NCBI RefSeq assembly: GCF_016765655.2
Contig: NZ_CP086106.1
Location: 6,160,501-6,224,500, forward strand
Direction of reading: 5' to 3'
Source of the DNA: Skermanella mucosa
GTDB taxonomy: Bacteria; Pseudomonadota; Alphaproteobacteria; Azospirillales; Azospirillaceae
DNA: 64,000 bases
Shown here: in pieces, positions 34,087 to 42,042 of the stretch
Numbering within the stretch: position 1 is the first letter of the stretch
How the letters are laid out: each line of letters starts with the position of its first letter
Notes under the pieces: generated by a model
What the model was told of the DNA's origin: nothing
Seen by the model: the letters and a program-made list of their open reading frames with translations, nothing else
Database searches by the model: none
Program-made: the position numbers and the translations under genes

Positions 34087-35544
34087 TCAGGCCGCCTTCC
34101 TGCCGGAGGCTTGGCCTTGCTGGCCCTGGCGGGCCTGGCGCTGCGCCCAGAGCTGCTGGAAGGTCTTGCCCTCGGGTGCCGGCATGTCGCGCCAGTCGGT
34201 CCAGCCCCGGGCCAGCGGCAGCGACCGGAAGCGGCCCTTGCGGCGGCCGAGGGTGCCCAGCGCGCCCATCATCATGTTGGCCCCCAGGCGGTACAGCTTG
34301 GGCCGCTTGGCGAACCAGGCCCACAGGCCCAGCCCGTACCGGTAGGCCTGCGGCGCCATCTTGTTCTGGTACTCGCGCTCGCGCCAGTGCCGCATCATGC
34401 GGGGCAGGGGGATGCGCATGGGGCAGACGCTCTCGCACTTGCCGCAGAAGGTCGAGGCGTTCGGCAGATGCCCCGCCTCCTGCACGCCGATCAGGCTGGG
34501 CGTCAGGACCGACCCCATCGGCCCGGGATAGACCCAGCCATAGGCATGGCCTCCCACGGCGCCATAGACGGGGCAGTGGTTCATGCAGGCGCCGCAGCGG
34601 ATGCAGCGGAGCATGTCCTGGAACTCGGTGCCCAGCATGCCCGTGCGGCCGTTGTCCAGCAGCACCACGTGGAACTGCTCCGGCCCGTCCAGGTCTTCCG
34701 GCCGACGCGGCCCGGTCGAGAAGGTCGTGTAGGAGGAGAACTCCTGGCCGGTCGCCGAGCGGGCCAGGACGCGCAGGATGGTCGATGCATCCTCCAGCGT
34801 CGGGACGATCTTCTCCAGGCTGGCCAGCACGATATGCACCTTGGGCAGCGTCTGCGTCAGGTCGCCGTTGCCCTCGTTGGTCACGATCACGGTGGAGCCG
34901 GTCTCGGCGATCAGGAAGTTGGCCCCGGTGATGCCGACGTCGGCCGCCAGGAACTTCTGGCGCAGCATCTCGCGCGCCTCGTTGACCAGCGCCCGCGGCT
35001 CCTCCAGGGAGCGATTCGGGTCCAGGCCCGCGTGGGTCTTCATGAAGGTCGCGGCCACGTCCTCCTTGTTCAGGTGGACGGCCGGCGCGATGATATGGCT
35101 GGGCGCTTCCTTGCGGAGCTGGATGATGTACTCGCCCAGGTCGGTCTCGACCGGCTCCAGGCCGTTCTTCTCCAGATGGTCGTTGAGCTCGATCTCCTCC
35201 GCGATCATCGACTTGCCCTTGGTCACGACCTTGGCATCGACCGAGCGGCAGATCCGCAGGATCGCGTCGCGCGCCTCGCCCGGCGTGCGGCACCAGTGGA
35301 CGTGGCCGCCATTGGCCGTGACCTTGTCCTCGAACCGTTCGAGATAGAGGTCGAGATGGTCGAGCACATGGTTCTTGATGTCGCGCGACTGGTCGCGCAG
35401 CCGGTCGAACTCCGGCAGGCGGCCGACCGCCCGCGTCCGCTTGTCCTGGAACCCGACCTTCATCTTGCCCAGCGCCTTCTGGAGGCGTTCGTCCGCCAGT
35501 GCGCCGTGGGCATTGTCCTTGAAGGCGTGACTCGTGCTCTGCAT
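34087..35544 (-). CDS. lutB: lactate utilization iron-sulfur protein LutB
   Basis: A 485-residue protein with an N-terminal LUD domain (about 60-290, including TGANFLIAETGSTVIVTNEGN) and a ferredoxin-like pair of [4Fe-4S] motifs: CIRCGACMNHCPVYGAVGG (about 306-324) and FCGKCESVCPMRIPLPRM (about 357-374). A C-terminal extension of about 90 residues follows. It transfers electrons from lactate oxidation within LutABC. Located between lutA (62-bp gap) and lutC (3-bp gap). Confidence 0.95.
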   Translation of the reverse strand: MQSTSHAFKDNAHGALADERLQKALGKMKVGFQDKRTRAVGRLPEFDRLRDQSRDIKNHVLDHLDLYLERFEDKVTANGGHVHWCRTPGEARDAILRICRSVDAKVVTKGKSMIAEEIELNDHLEKNGLEPVETDLGEYIIQLRKEAPSHIIAPAVHLNKEDVAATFMKTHAGLDPNRSLEEPRALVNEAREMLRQKFLAADVGITGANFLIAETGSTVIVTNEGNGDLTQTLPKVHIVLASLEKIVPTLEDASTILRVLARSATGQEFSSYTTFSTGPRRPEDLDGPEQFHVVLLDNGRTGMLGTEFQDMLRCIRCGACMNHCPVYGAVGGHAYGWVYPGPMGSVLTPSLIGVQEAGHLPNASTFCGKCESVCPMRIPLPRMMRHWREREYQNKMAPQAYRYGLGLWAWFAKRPKLYRLGANMMMGALGTLGRRKGRFRSLPLARGWTDWRDMPAPEGKTFQQLWAQRQARQGQQGQASGRKAA

Positions 35545-35606
35545 CTCAGGCGTTCCTCAACTCTCGACCGGTATTCTCTCGTCCCGGGCCAATCATATAC
35601 CGCAAA

Positions 35607-36386
35607 TCACCGGGCGCGGGTGTCGCCGATCGGCGGCGTTTCGCCGGTCATGCCGGCCAGCACCTCCGCGACGTGCCGGACCTTCACCGCGGCGCCCTCG
35701 CGCTTCAGCTTGCCCGCCATGTTCAGCAGGCAGCCCATGTCGCCGGCGAGCAGCGTGTCCGCCCCGGTCCGCTGGATGTCGGCGATCTTCTCGCCCACCA
35801 TCTTGTTGGAGATTTCCGGGTACTTGATGCAGAAGGTGCCGCCGAAACCGCAACACACCTCGGCTCCCGGCAGTTCCGCCACCGTCAGCCCCTCGACCGA
35901 GCGCAGCAGCGCGCGGGGCTGCTGCTTCACCCCCAGCTCGCGCAGGCCGGAGCAGCTGTCATGGTACGTGACGGTGCCGTCGTAGCGGGCGTCGACCCCG
36001 TCCAGCCCCATGACGTCGACGAGGAACGAGACCAGCTCGTAGGTCCTGTGCTTCAGGTGGGCGGCGCGCTGGGCCCAGTCCGGCTCGTCCGCGAACAGCT
36101 CGCCGTAATGCTCCTTGATCATGCCCGCGCACGACCCGCTGGGGGCCACCACATAGTCGAAGCCCTCGAACGCCTCGATCACGCCGCGGGCGATCTCCTT
36201 GGTGTCGGCTCGGGCGCCCGAGTTGTAGGCCGGCTGGCCGCAGCAGGTCTGGGAGGCCGGCACCTCCACCGAGCAACCGGCGTCCTCCAGCAGCTTGACC
36301 GCGGCGAAGCCCACGGTCGGCCGGAACAGGTCGACCAGGCAAGTGACGAAAAGCCCCACGCGGGGCGTCTTTATCGCGCTGTCCAT
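35607..36386 (-). CDS. lutA: lactate utilization protein LutA (CCG-domain Fe-S protein)
   Basis: A 259-residue protein with two CCG cysteine-rich domains: VPASQTCCGQPAYNSG in the first half and AEVCCGFGGTFCIKYPEIS in the second, with CSGLRELGVKQQPR before it. These bind an unusual iron-sulfur cluster as in heterodisulfide reductase and GlpC. First gene of lutABC. The upstream 131 bp before mltA contains no other gene and probably carries the promoter. Confidence 0.95.
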   Translation of the reverse strand: MDSAIKTPRVGLFVTCLVDLFRPTVGFAAVKLLEDAGCSVEVPASQTCCGQPAYNSGARADTKEIARGVIEAFEGFDYVVAPSGSCAGMIKEHYGELFADEPDWAQRAAHLKHRTYELVSFLVDVMGLDGVDARYDGTVTYHDSCSGLRELGVKQQPRALLRSVEGLTVAELPGAEVCCGFGGTFCIKYPEISNKMVGEKIADIQRTGADTLLAGDMGCLLNMAGKLKREGAAVKVRHVAEVLAGMTGETPPIGDTRAR

Positions 36387-36517
36387 TGTTTCCGTCCCTG
36401 CGGCGCTGGCCTTCCGTCTCCGGAAGTTCAGGCCGGATTGGTATCTTGTGCGATGTAACTGGTTGCCGTGTAATTAGTTGGTATTACCAGTCGTGGCAAC
36501 CGCCATCGCCCGGCGCG

Positions 36518-37717
36518 TCAGCCGACCGGCGCCACCGCGCGCGGAATCAGCAGATGGTAGCGGCCGGGGCTCCGCATCTTGCCGGCCCGCAATTCCGCTT
36601 CGGGTCCGTGGCCCCAGAACACGTCGCCGCGCACGACGCCCCGGATGGCACCGCCGGTGTCCTGCGCCACCATCAGGCGGCGGACCCGCGCCCCGGCGTC
36701 GAGCGGATCCTGGGCGTCGAGCCAGACCGGCACGCCATAGGGCACGAACGACCGGTCCACCGCCAGGCTGCGGCCCGGCGTCAGGGCGACGCCCTGGGCT
36801 CCCACGGGACCCTCGCCCGTGAGCGGCCGGAAGAAGACGAAGGACGGATTGCGGTTCATCAGGTCGGCGGCCTCGTCCGGATGGGCGTCCAGCCAGTCCC
36901 GGATCGACTGCATAGACACCGTCTCGCGGGTCAGGGCGCCGCGGGCGATCAGCTCGCGGCCGATCGCGACGTAGGGATGGCCGTTCTGGCCGTCATAGCC
37001 GACCCGGACGGTACTGCCGTCCTCCATCACCACCCGGCCCGATCCCTGGATATGCAGGAAGAAGGCGTCCACCGGATCGTCGACCCAGACCATCTCCAGG
37101 CCGCGGCCCTTCAGGGCGCCGCCCTCGATCTTCGCGCGGTCCTCGTAGGGGCGCAGCCGGCCTTCGACGACCCGCCCGGCGATCCGCTCACCCTTCAGGG
37201 TATCGCGGAACTCGCCCAGGTCGACCATCACCAGATCGTCGGGCTTGCGGTAGAGCGGCACCGAGTAGCGGCCGCCCGGCAGGGCCGAGCCGCGCAGTTC
37301 CGCCTCGTAGTAGCCGGTGAACAGTCCCTCGGGCTTGTCGTTGTCGGCCGCCGCGTAGGGCAGGAACCAGGTCTCGAAGAAAGTCCGGGCGGCGGCGTGG
37401 TCGCCGCGCGGCACCCGCGCCAGCGCCTCGCACGGGGCGATCCAGTCCGCGATCCGGCCCGCCGCCCCCAGCGCCCGGTCGGCCGGCTGTACGGTCAGCT
37501 TGCCGCAAGAGCGGGCGAAGGCGTCGAGCGCGTCGGCCTGGGTATCGGTCCGCCAGCCCGGCAGATCCTCGAACCGCGCCGGGGTCAGCGTCAGCTTGGG
37601 CGGGACGGTCTCGGCCTCCTTCGGCGCCTCCGGCGCGCAGGCTGCGAGGAGGAACGCCAGGAAGGCGGCCGGCAGCGCTGCGAACGCGGTGCCGGTCTTC
37701 ATGAAGCGGGAAAGCAT
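36518..37717 (-). CDS. mltA: membrane-bound lytic murein transglycosylase A
   Basis: A 399-residue lipoprotein that cleaves peptidoglycan glycan strands to 1,6-anhydro ends. The signal has lipobox LAAC (Cys at about 27). The MltA and 3D domains are visible: EGLFTGYYEAELRGS, PLYRKPDDLV, FFLHIQGSGRV and the catalytic Asp in MVAQDTGGAIRG near the C-terminus, followed by RGDVFWGHG. Start at 37717 or the ATG five codons on. It is 24 bases after the Tim44-like gene, and likely cotranscribed with it. Confidence 0.94.
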   Translation of the reverse strand: MLSRFMKTGTAFAALPAAFLAFLLAACAPEAPKEAETVPPKLTLTPARFEDLPGWRTDTQADALDAFARSCGKLTVQPADRALGAAGRIADWIAPCEALARVPRGDHAAARTFFETWFLPYAAADNDKPEGLFTGYYEAELRGSALPGGRYSVPLYRKPDDLVMVDLGEFRDTLKGERIAGRVVEGRLRPYEDRAKIEGGALKGRGLEMVWVDDPVDAFFLHIQGSGRVVMEDGSTVRVGYDGQNGHPYVAIGRELIARGALTRETVSMQSIRDWLDAHPDEAADLMNRNPSFVFFRPLTGEGPVGAQGVALTPGRSLAVDRSFVPYGVPVWLDAQDPLDAGARVRRLMVAQDTGGAIRGVVRGDVFWGHGPEAELRAGKMRSPGRYHLLIPRAVAPVG

Positions 37718-37741
37718 CTACCCAATCGGCCCCATGGCCCG

Positions 37742-38422
37742 TCAGTTCGGAACGCGGGTCTCGATCAGGGTCCAGTTCGGATTCCGCGAGCGGGTGTTGC
37801 GCGCGAAAGTCCAGATGTCCACGACCTCCAGCGGCTGTTCGGGATCGCCGTCGATCACCTCGCCCGCCTTGTCGCGCGTGATGTTGACCTGGTCGCTGAC
37901 GAACTTGATCGTGACGAAGGCGGTCCGGCCTTCCATGCGGGCCTCGATCACGTCCGAGTCGCGGATGCCGATCACCTGGGTCTCCAGCGTCTCGCCGGCG
38001 GCCTGCCGGTTGCGGATCGCGGCGGCGAAATTGTCGTAGACGTCGTCGCTCAGCAGCGGCCGAAGCGTCGGCGTGTCGCCCTGCGCGAAGGCGGTGACGA
38101 TCATCTCGAACGCGGCGCGGGCACCCTGGACGAAATTCTTCTCGTCGAAGGTCGGATCGTTGGCCTGGATCTGCGCGATGCCGGCCGCGAGCGAGTAGGG
38201 CTCGTCGGGAGCCGGCGGCGGCAGGTCGACGGGCAGGCGCCCGCGATCCGGCAGCGTCACGACGTTGTCTCCACCCTCCTGGCCAGGCCGCGGAGTATAC
38301 GGGTTGGGTCGCTGGCGCTCCTCACCGTGACGCCGGCCCAAAACGCCGCGCAGCCGATACACGAGAAAGGCTGCGATCATGGCGAAAATCAGGATATCGA
38401 TGAAATAAAACCCCTCGCCCAT
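37742..38422 (-). CDS. Tim44-like domain protein
   Basis: A 226-residue protein with an N-terminal membrane anchor (about 6-24, IDILIFAMIAAFLVYRL), a polar linker, and a Tim44-like domain from about 85: FVQGARAAFEMIVTAFAQGD, LRPLLSDDVYDNFAAAI, and a C-terminal EVVDIWTFAR. The family is related to mitochondrial Tim44; in alphaproteobacteria it is inner-membrane associated with an unclear role. Its neighbours fxsA, secB and mltA are the usual ones. Confidence 0.9.
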   Translation of the reverse strand: MGEGFYFIDILIFAMIAAFLVYRLRGVLGRRHGEERQRPNPYTPRPGQEGGDNVVTLPDRGRLPVDLPPPAPDEPYSLAAGIAQIQANDPTFDEKNFVQGARAAFEMIVTAFAQGDTPTLRPLLSDDVYDNFAAAIRNRQAAGETLETQVIGIRDSDVIEARMEGRTAFVTIKFVSDQVNITRDKAGEVIDGDPEQPLEVVDIWTFARNTRSRNPNWTLIETRVPN

Positions 38423-38600
38423 TGAACATGTCCTGGTCGGTTCGCCCTAGACCGTCAGCCGGGCGCGTATTAACTGTACCGCGTGAAGAGCGTATGTGTA
38501 CGGTGTCAGCCGAATCCCTGTACCGGTAATCCCCGTACCGGTTTCGACAAACGCCTCTTTTCGTAGATAGGCCGTTACCGGGGAAAGAGCAAGGACACGC

Positions 38601-39149
38601 ATGTACATCCTACTCGCATTCATCATCCTTCCGATCATAGAAATCGCCGTGTTCATCCAGGTGGGCGGCTTGATCGGCTTGTGGCCGACCCTTGCCCTGA
38701 TCCTCCTGACGGCCTTCGCCGGGGCGGCGTTGCTGCGCGTGCAAGGCTTCGCGGTCGCCCGTCGGGCCCAGGAGAGCCTGGCCCGCAACGAACTGCCGGT
38801 CGCCGAGGTGTTCGACGGTTTCTGCCTGGTCGCCGCGGGAGTGCTCCTGCTGACGCCGGGCTTCGTGACGGATACGCTCGGCGCCCTGCTTTTCATCCCG
38901 GCCTTCCGGGGTTTTCTCCGCCGCCGCCTGATCGGCATGCTGGGCAAGCGCGGCGGCATGCGCGTGTTCGTCGACGGAGCGGAGGTGAATCCCGACGATC
39001 CCTTTGCCCGCAGGACCAGCAGGCCGCCGCCCGGCGTGATCGAGGGGGAGTTCACCGATGTCACGCCCGGTCCCCCGGACCGGACCGACCTTCCGCCGCC
39101 CGACAGCCCCCCGCCCGACAGCCGGTGGCGCCCTCCCCATGACCGGTAA
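38601..39149 (+). CDS. FxsA-family membrane protein
   Basis: A 182-residue inner-membrane protein: helix 1 (about 3-22) with PIIEIAVFIQVG, helix 2 (28-46), and DGFCLVAAGVLLLTPGFVTDTLG (in parts) as the family signature around 75-95. The C-terminal 60 residues are cytoplasmic and Pro/Asp rich. FxsA was named for suppression of phage T7 exclusion in E. coli; its normal function is unknown. Divergent from the Tim44-like gene; the 178-bp gap holds repeated GTACCG motifs but no clear promoter. Confidence 0.9.
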   Translation: MYILLAFIILPIIEIAVFIQVGGLIGLWPTLALILLTAFAGAALLRVQGFAVARRAQESLARNELPVAEVFDGFCLVAAGVLLLTPGFVTDTLGALLFIPAFRGFLRRRLIGMLGKRGGMRVFVDGAEVNPDDPFARRTSRPPPGVIEGEFTDVTPGPPDRTDLPPPDSPPPDSRWRPPHDR

Positions 39150-39158
39150 CATCCCATC

Positions 39159-39716
39159 ATGCTTCTGATCCGACACGGACAGTCCGAATTCAACGCCGCC
39201 TTCGCGGTCCAGCGGGTCGATCCCGGACTGATCGACCCCGGCCTGACCGAGACCGGCCGCGCCCAGGCGCTGGCCACCGCGGCCCAGCTGTCCGACCGGG
39301 GGCTCAAGCGCCTGCTGGCGAGCCCCTACACCCGGGCGCTCCAGACCGCCTCGATCATCGCCGAGGTGCTGGAGCTGCCGATCGAGGTCCAGCCCATCCT
39401 GGGCGAGCACGCCCATTTCATGTGCGACATCGGGACGCCTCGCTCCGAACTGGAGAAGCAGTGGCCATACCTGGCGTTCGACCACGTGCCGGAGATCTGG
39501 TGGCCCGACCAGGAGGAGAACGAGGACGGCGTGATGATGCGCGCGGCCGAATTCCGCGCCATCGCCGCCGGGATGAAAGACCAGCGGCACGTCGGCGTCG
39601 TCAGCCATTGGGGCTTCATCCGCGCCCTCACGGGGGAGGAGGTGACGAACTGCGCCATCGTGGAGTTCGACCCCCGCGGGGCGCCGCGTCCGGGCCTCCC
39701 CGGGGCCGCGTCCTGA
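39159..39716 (+). CDS. histidine phosphatase superfamily protein
   Basis: A 185-residue phosphoglycerate-mutase-like phosphatase. The catalytic RHG lies almost at the N-terminus (LLIRHGQSEFNAAF), with Arg in LLASPYTRALQTASII, Glu in ILGEHAHFMCD, and the second catalytic His in VVSHWGFIRAL (about 149). Substrate unknown. It starts nine bases after fxsA, which suggests cotranscription. Confidence 0.88.
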   Translation: MLLIRHGQSEFNAAFAVQRVDPGLIDPGLTETGRAQALATAAQLSDRGLKRLLASPYTRALQTASIIAEVLELPIEVQPILGEHAHFMCDIGTPRSELEKQWPYLAFDHVPEIWWPDQEENEDGVMMRAAEFRAIAAGMKDQRHVGVVSHWGFIRALTGEEVTNCAIVEFDPRGAPRPGLPGAAS

Positions 39717-39829
39717 CGGCACCCGTTCATTGCCGTGCCCCGTGATTCCGTGCTAGCCACAGCACCAGAAGCGCAGAACCGATACGAACCGCGCATGCGC
39801 CAAATCCACGCGCTCACCAGGAGATCACC

Positions 39830-40300
39830 ATGACCGACCAGTCCGGCGCCGGCCAGAGCCGCCCCACCGCCCTGCCGATCGTCATCAACGCCCAGTACGT
39901 CAAGGACTTCTCGTTCGAGAACCCCAACGCCCCGCAGACCCTGCTGCCCGGCCAGCCGGCTCCCCAGGTCTCGGTCGGCGTCGACGTCCGCAGCCAGCAG
40001 GTCGGCGAGACGCTCTACGAGGTCGTCCTGGAGATGCGCTGCGAGGCCAAGGTCGGCGAGAACACCGCGTTCCTGGTCGAACTGTCCTATGCCGGCCTGT
40101 TCACCCTCCAGGGCCTCGCCGACGAGCATATCCGGCCGGTGCTGCTCATCGAGGGTCCGCGCCTGCTGTTCCCGTTCGCCCGGGCGATCGTCGCCGACGC
40201 GACCCGCGACGGCGGCTACCCGCCGCTGATGATCAACCCGATCGACTTCACCGACCTCTACCGCCGCCAGACCGCCCCGCAGCAGCCGACGACGGCCTGA
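39830..40300 (+). CDS. secB: protein-export chaperone SecB
   Basis: A 156-residue tetrameric chaperone that holds precursor proteins unfolded for SecA. Signature stretches are INAQYVKDFSFENPNAP, VDVRSQQVGETLYEVVLE (in parts), YAGLFTLQGL, and FPFARAIVADATRDGGYPPL with PIDFTDLY after it. An AGGAGATCACC leader precedes the ATG. A bidirectional terminator separates it from rho. Confidence 0.95.
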   Translation: MTDQSGAGQSRPTALPIVINAQYVKDFSFENPNAPQTLLPGQPAPQVSVGVDVRSQQVGETLYEVVLEMRCEAKVGENTAFLVELSYAGLFTLQGLADEHIRPVLLIEGPRLLFPFARAIVADATRDGGYPPLMINPIDFTDLYRRQTAPQQPTTA

Positions 40301-40350
40301 CGACCGTTTCCCTACCGAGAGGGACGGCGCGACGCCGCCCCTCCCGCACG

Positions 40351-40407
40351 ACATGAAAAAGGCCTTTGCCTCTCTCCGCGAGGAGGAAGCAAAGGCCTTT
40401 TTCATGT
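40351..40407. terminator. bidirectional intrinsic terminator between secB and rho
   Basis: A 19-bp perfect inverted repeat (40351-40369 with 40389-40407) whose arms carry AAAAAGGCCTTTGC and GCAAAGGCCTTTTT. The T-runs lie within the arms on both strands, so it can end secB (+) and rho (-) transcripts. The loop contains a smaller CCTC/GAGG stem. Confidence 0.9.
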
Positions 40408-40421
40408 CCGCCGGGAGCGGC

Positions 40422-41678
40422 CTACTGGTTCATCGAGTCGAAGAACTCGGAATTGCTCTTGGTGTGCTTCAGCTTGTCCAGCAGGAAGTCGACCGAGTCC
40501 GTGACGCCCATGGGCATCAGGATGCGGCGCAGCACCCACATCTTGGAAATCGTCGCCTTGTCGACCAGCAGCTCTTCCTTCCGGGTGCCCGACTTGGTGA
40601 TGTCGATCGCCGGGAAGGTGCGCTTGTCGCTGATCTTGCGGTCCAGGATGATCTCGGAATTGCCGGTGCCCTTGAACTCCTCGAAGATCACCTCGTCCAT
40701 GCGCGACCCGGTATCGATCAGCGCGGTCGCGATGATGGTCAGCGAGCCGCCTTCCTCGATGTTTCGGGCGGCGCCGAAGAAGCGCTTCGGGCGCTGCAGG
40801 GCGTTGGCGTCGACGCCGCCGGTCAGCACCTTGCCGGAGCTGGGGACGACCGTGTTGTAGGCGCGCGCCAGGCGGGTGATGCTGTCCAGAAGGATCACCA
40901 CGTCGCGCTTGTGCTCGACCAGCCGCTTGGCCTTCTCGATCACCATCTCGGCGACCTGGACGTGGCGGGCCGCCGGCTCGTCGAAGGTGGAGCTGACGAC
41001 CTCGCCGCGCACGCTGCGCGCCATGTCGGTCACTTCCTCCGGCCGCTCGTCGATCAGCAGGACGATCAGGTAGACTTCGGGATGATTCTGGGCGATCGAA
41101 TGGGCGATGTTCTGGAGCATCACCGTCTTGCCGGTGCGAGGCGGCGCCACCACCAGCGCGCGCTGGCCCTTGCCCAGCGGGACGACCAGGTCGATGATCC
41201 GGCCGGTGAAGTTCTTCTTGGTCGGATCCTCGATTTCCATGTTCAGCCGCTCTTCCGGGTAGAGCGGGGTCAGGTTGTCGAAGTTGATCCGGTGCCGGAC
41301 CTTGTCCGGGCTGTCGAAATTGATCGTGTTGACCTTGAGCAGCGCGAAATAGCGCTCCCCGTCCTTCGGCGCCCGGATCTGTCCCTCGACGGTGTCGCCG
41401 GTGCGCAGGCCGAAGCGGCGCACCTGGCTCGGGCTGACATAGATGTCGTCCGGACCAGGCAAGTAGTTGGACTCCGGCGAGCGCAGGAATCCGAAGCCGT
41501 CCTGGAGGATCTCCAGCACGCCGTCCCCGAAGATCGGTACCTCGTTGTCGGCGAGCTGCTTCAGGATGGCGAACATCATGTCTTGCTTGCGCAAGGTGCT
41601 GGCGTTCTCGATCTGTAATTCTTCGGCGAACGCCAGTAACTCGGCAGGCGTCTTACATTTCAACTCTTGGAGGTTCAT
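40422..41678 (-). CDS. rho: transcription termination factor Rho
   Basis: A 418-residue hexameric RNA helicase. N-terminal helical domain [24 protein letters not shown]-binding cold-shock domain with [29 protein letters not shown] (in parts); ATPase domain with Walker [13 protein letters not shown] (about 173-184), Walker [16 protein letters not shown] and Q-loop/R-loop segments. Length and motifs are standard. ATG at 41678 matches the family N-terminus; the frame is open 31 codons further upstream. Confidence 0.97.
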   Translation of the reverse strand: MNLQELKCKTPAELLAFAEELQIENASTLRKQDMMFAILKQLADNEVPIFGDGVLEILQDGFGFLRSPESNYLPGPDDIYVSPSQVRRFGLRTGDTVEGQIRAPKDGERYFALLKVNTINFDSPDKVRHRINFDNLTPLYPEERLNMEIEDPTKKNFTGRIIDLVVPLGKGQRALVVAPPRTGKTVMLQNIAHSIAQNHPEVYLIVLLIDERPEEVTDMARSVRGEVVSSTFDEPAARHVQVAEMVIEKAKRLVEHKRDVVILLDSITRLARAYNTVVPSSGKVLTGGVDANALQRPKRFFGAARNIEEGGSLTIIATALIDTGSRMDEVIFEEFKGTGNSEIILDRKISDKRTFPAIDITKSGTRKEELLVDKATISKMWVLRRILMPMGVTDSVDFLLDKLKHTKSNSEFFDSMNQ

Positions 41679-42042
41679 CGGGAGCCTGTGGGGGACGGGA
41701 GCGGCAGTTGAATGCCGGGCGCAGTTGCTTGGGCAGCGCGGCAGAGATGAGGCTATCGGCCGTCGGAGCATCCCCGGGCGGGACGCTCGAGAATATTTAG
41801 GGATTCTCGGGATTGGGCCTTCTGATGGGGATATGGTTATACGAACCGGATTGACAAGTCAAACGAAACCGGAACTGTACCGAAGCTCTATATCCGCTGA
41901 TAGGCGCCGTCCTTCCGGGCCGGCCACTGCGGCAGCCACTGCGACGGGTTGTCGCTGAGACGGTTGATGACGCACGATTGCGCTCGTGATCCCGACTGCC
42001 GAAACCAACTCAGGCAGAGAGCCAACAACCGTGGAGGACATC
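41679..42042. other. intergenic region between rho and P-type ATPase gene
   Basis: These 364 bases between divergent genes hold no convincing gene. A TTGACA hexamer at 41851-41856 faces the ATPase gene, but the matching -10 position (ACTGTA) is weak and lies far (about 160 bases) from the start codon. A rho leader promoter is expected here; rho leaders are often autoregulated, and nothing specific was recognised. Confidence 0.4.

Noticed and set aside
32705-35293. 862-residue minus-strand frame across lutC and lutB
   Set aside because: Low-complexity Arg/Gly/Pro frame lying over well-supported lutB, lutC, smr and HTH genes in the correct frames.
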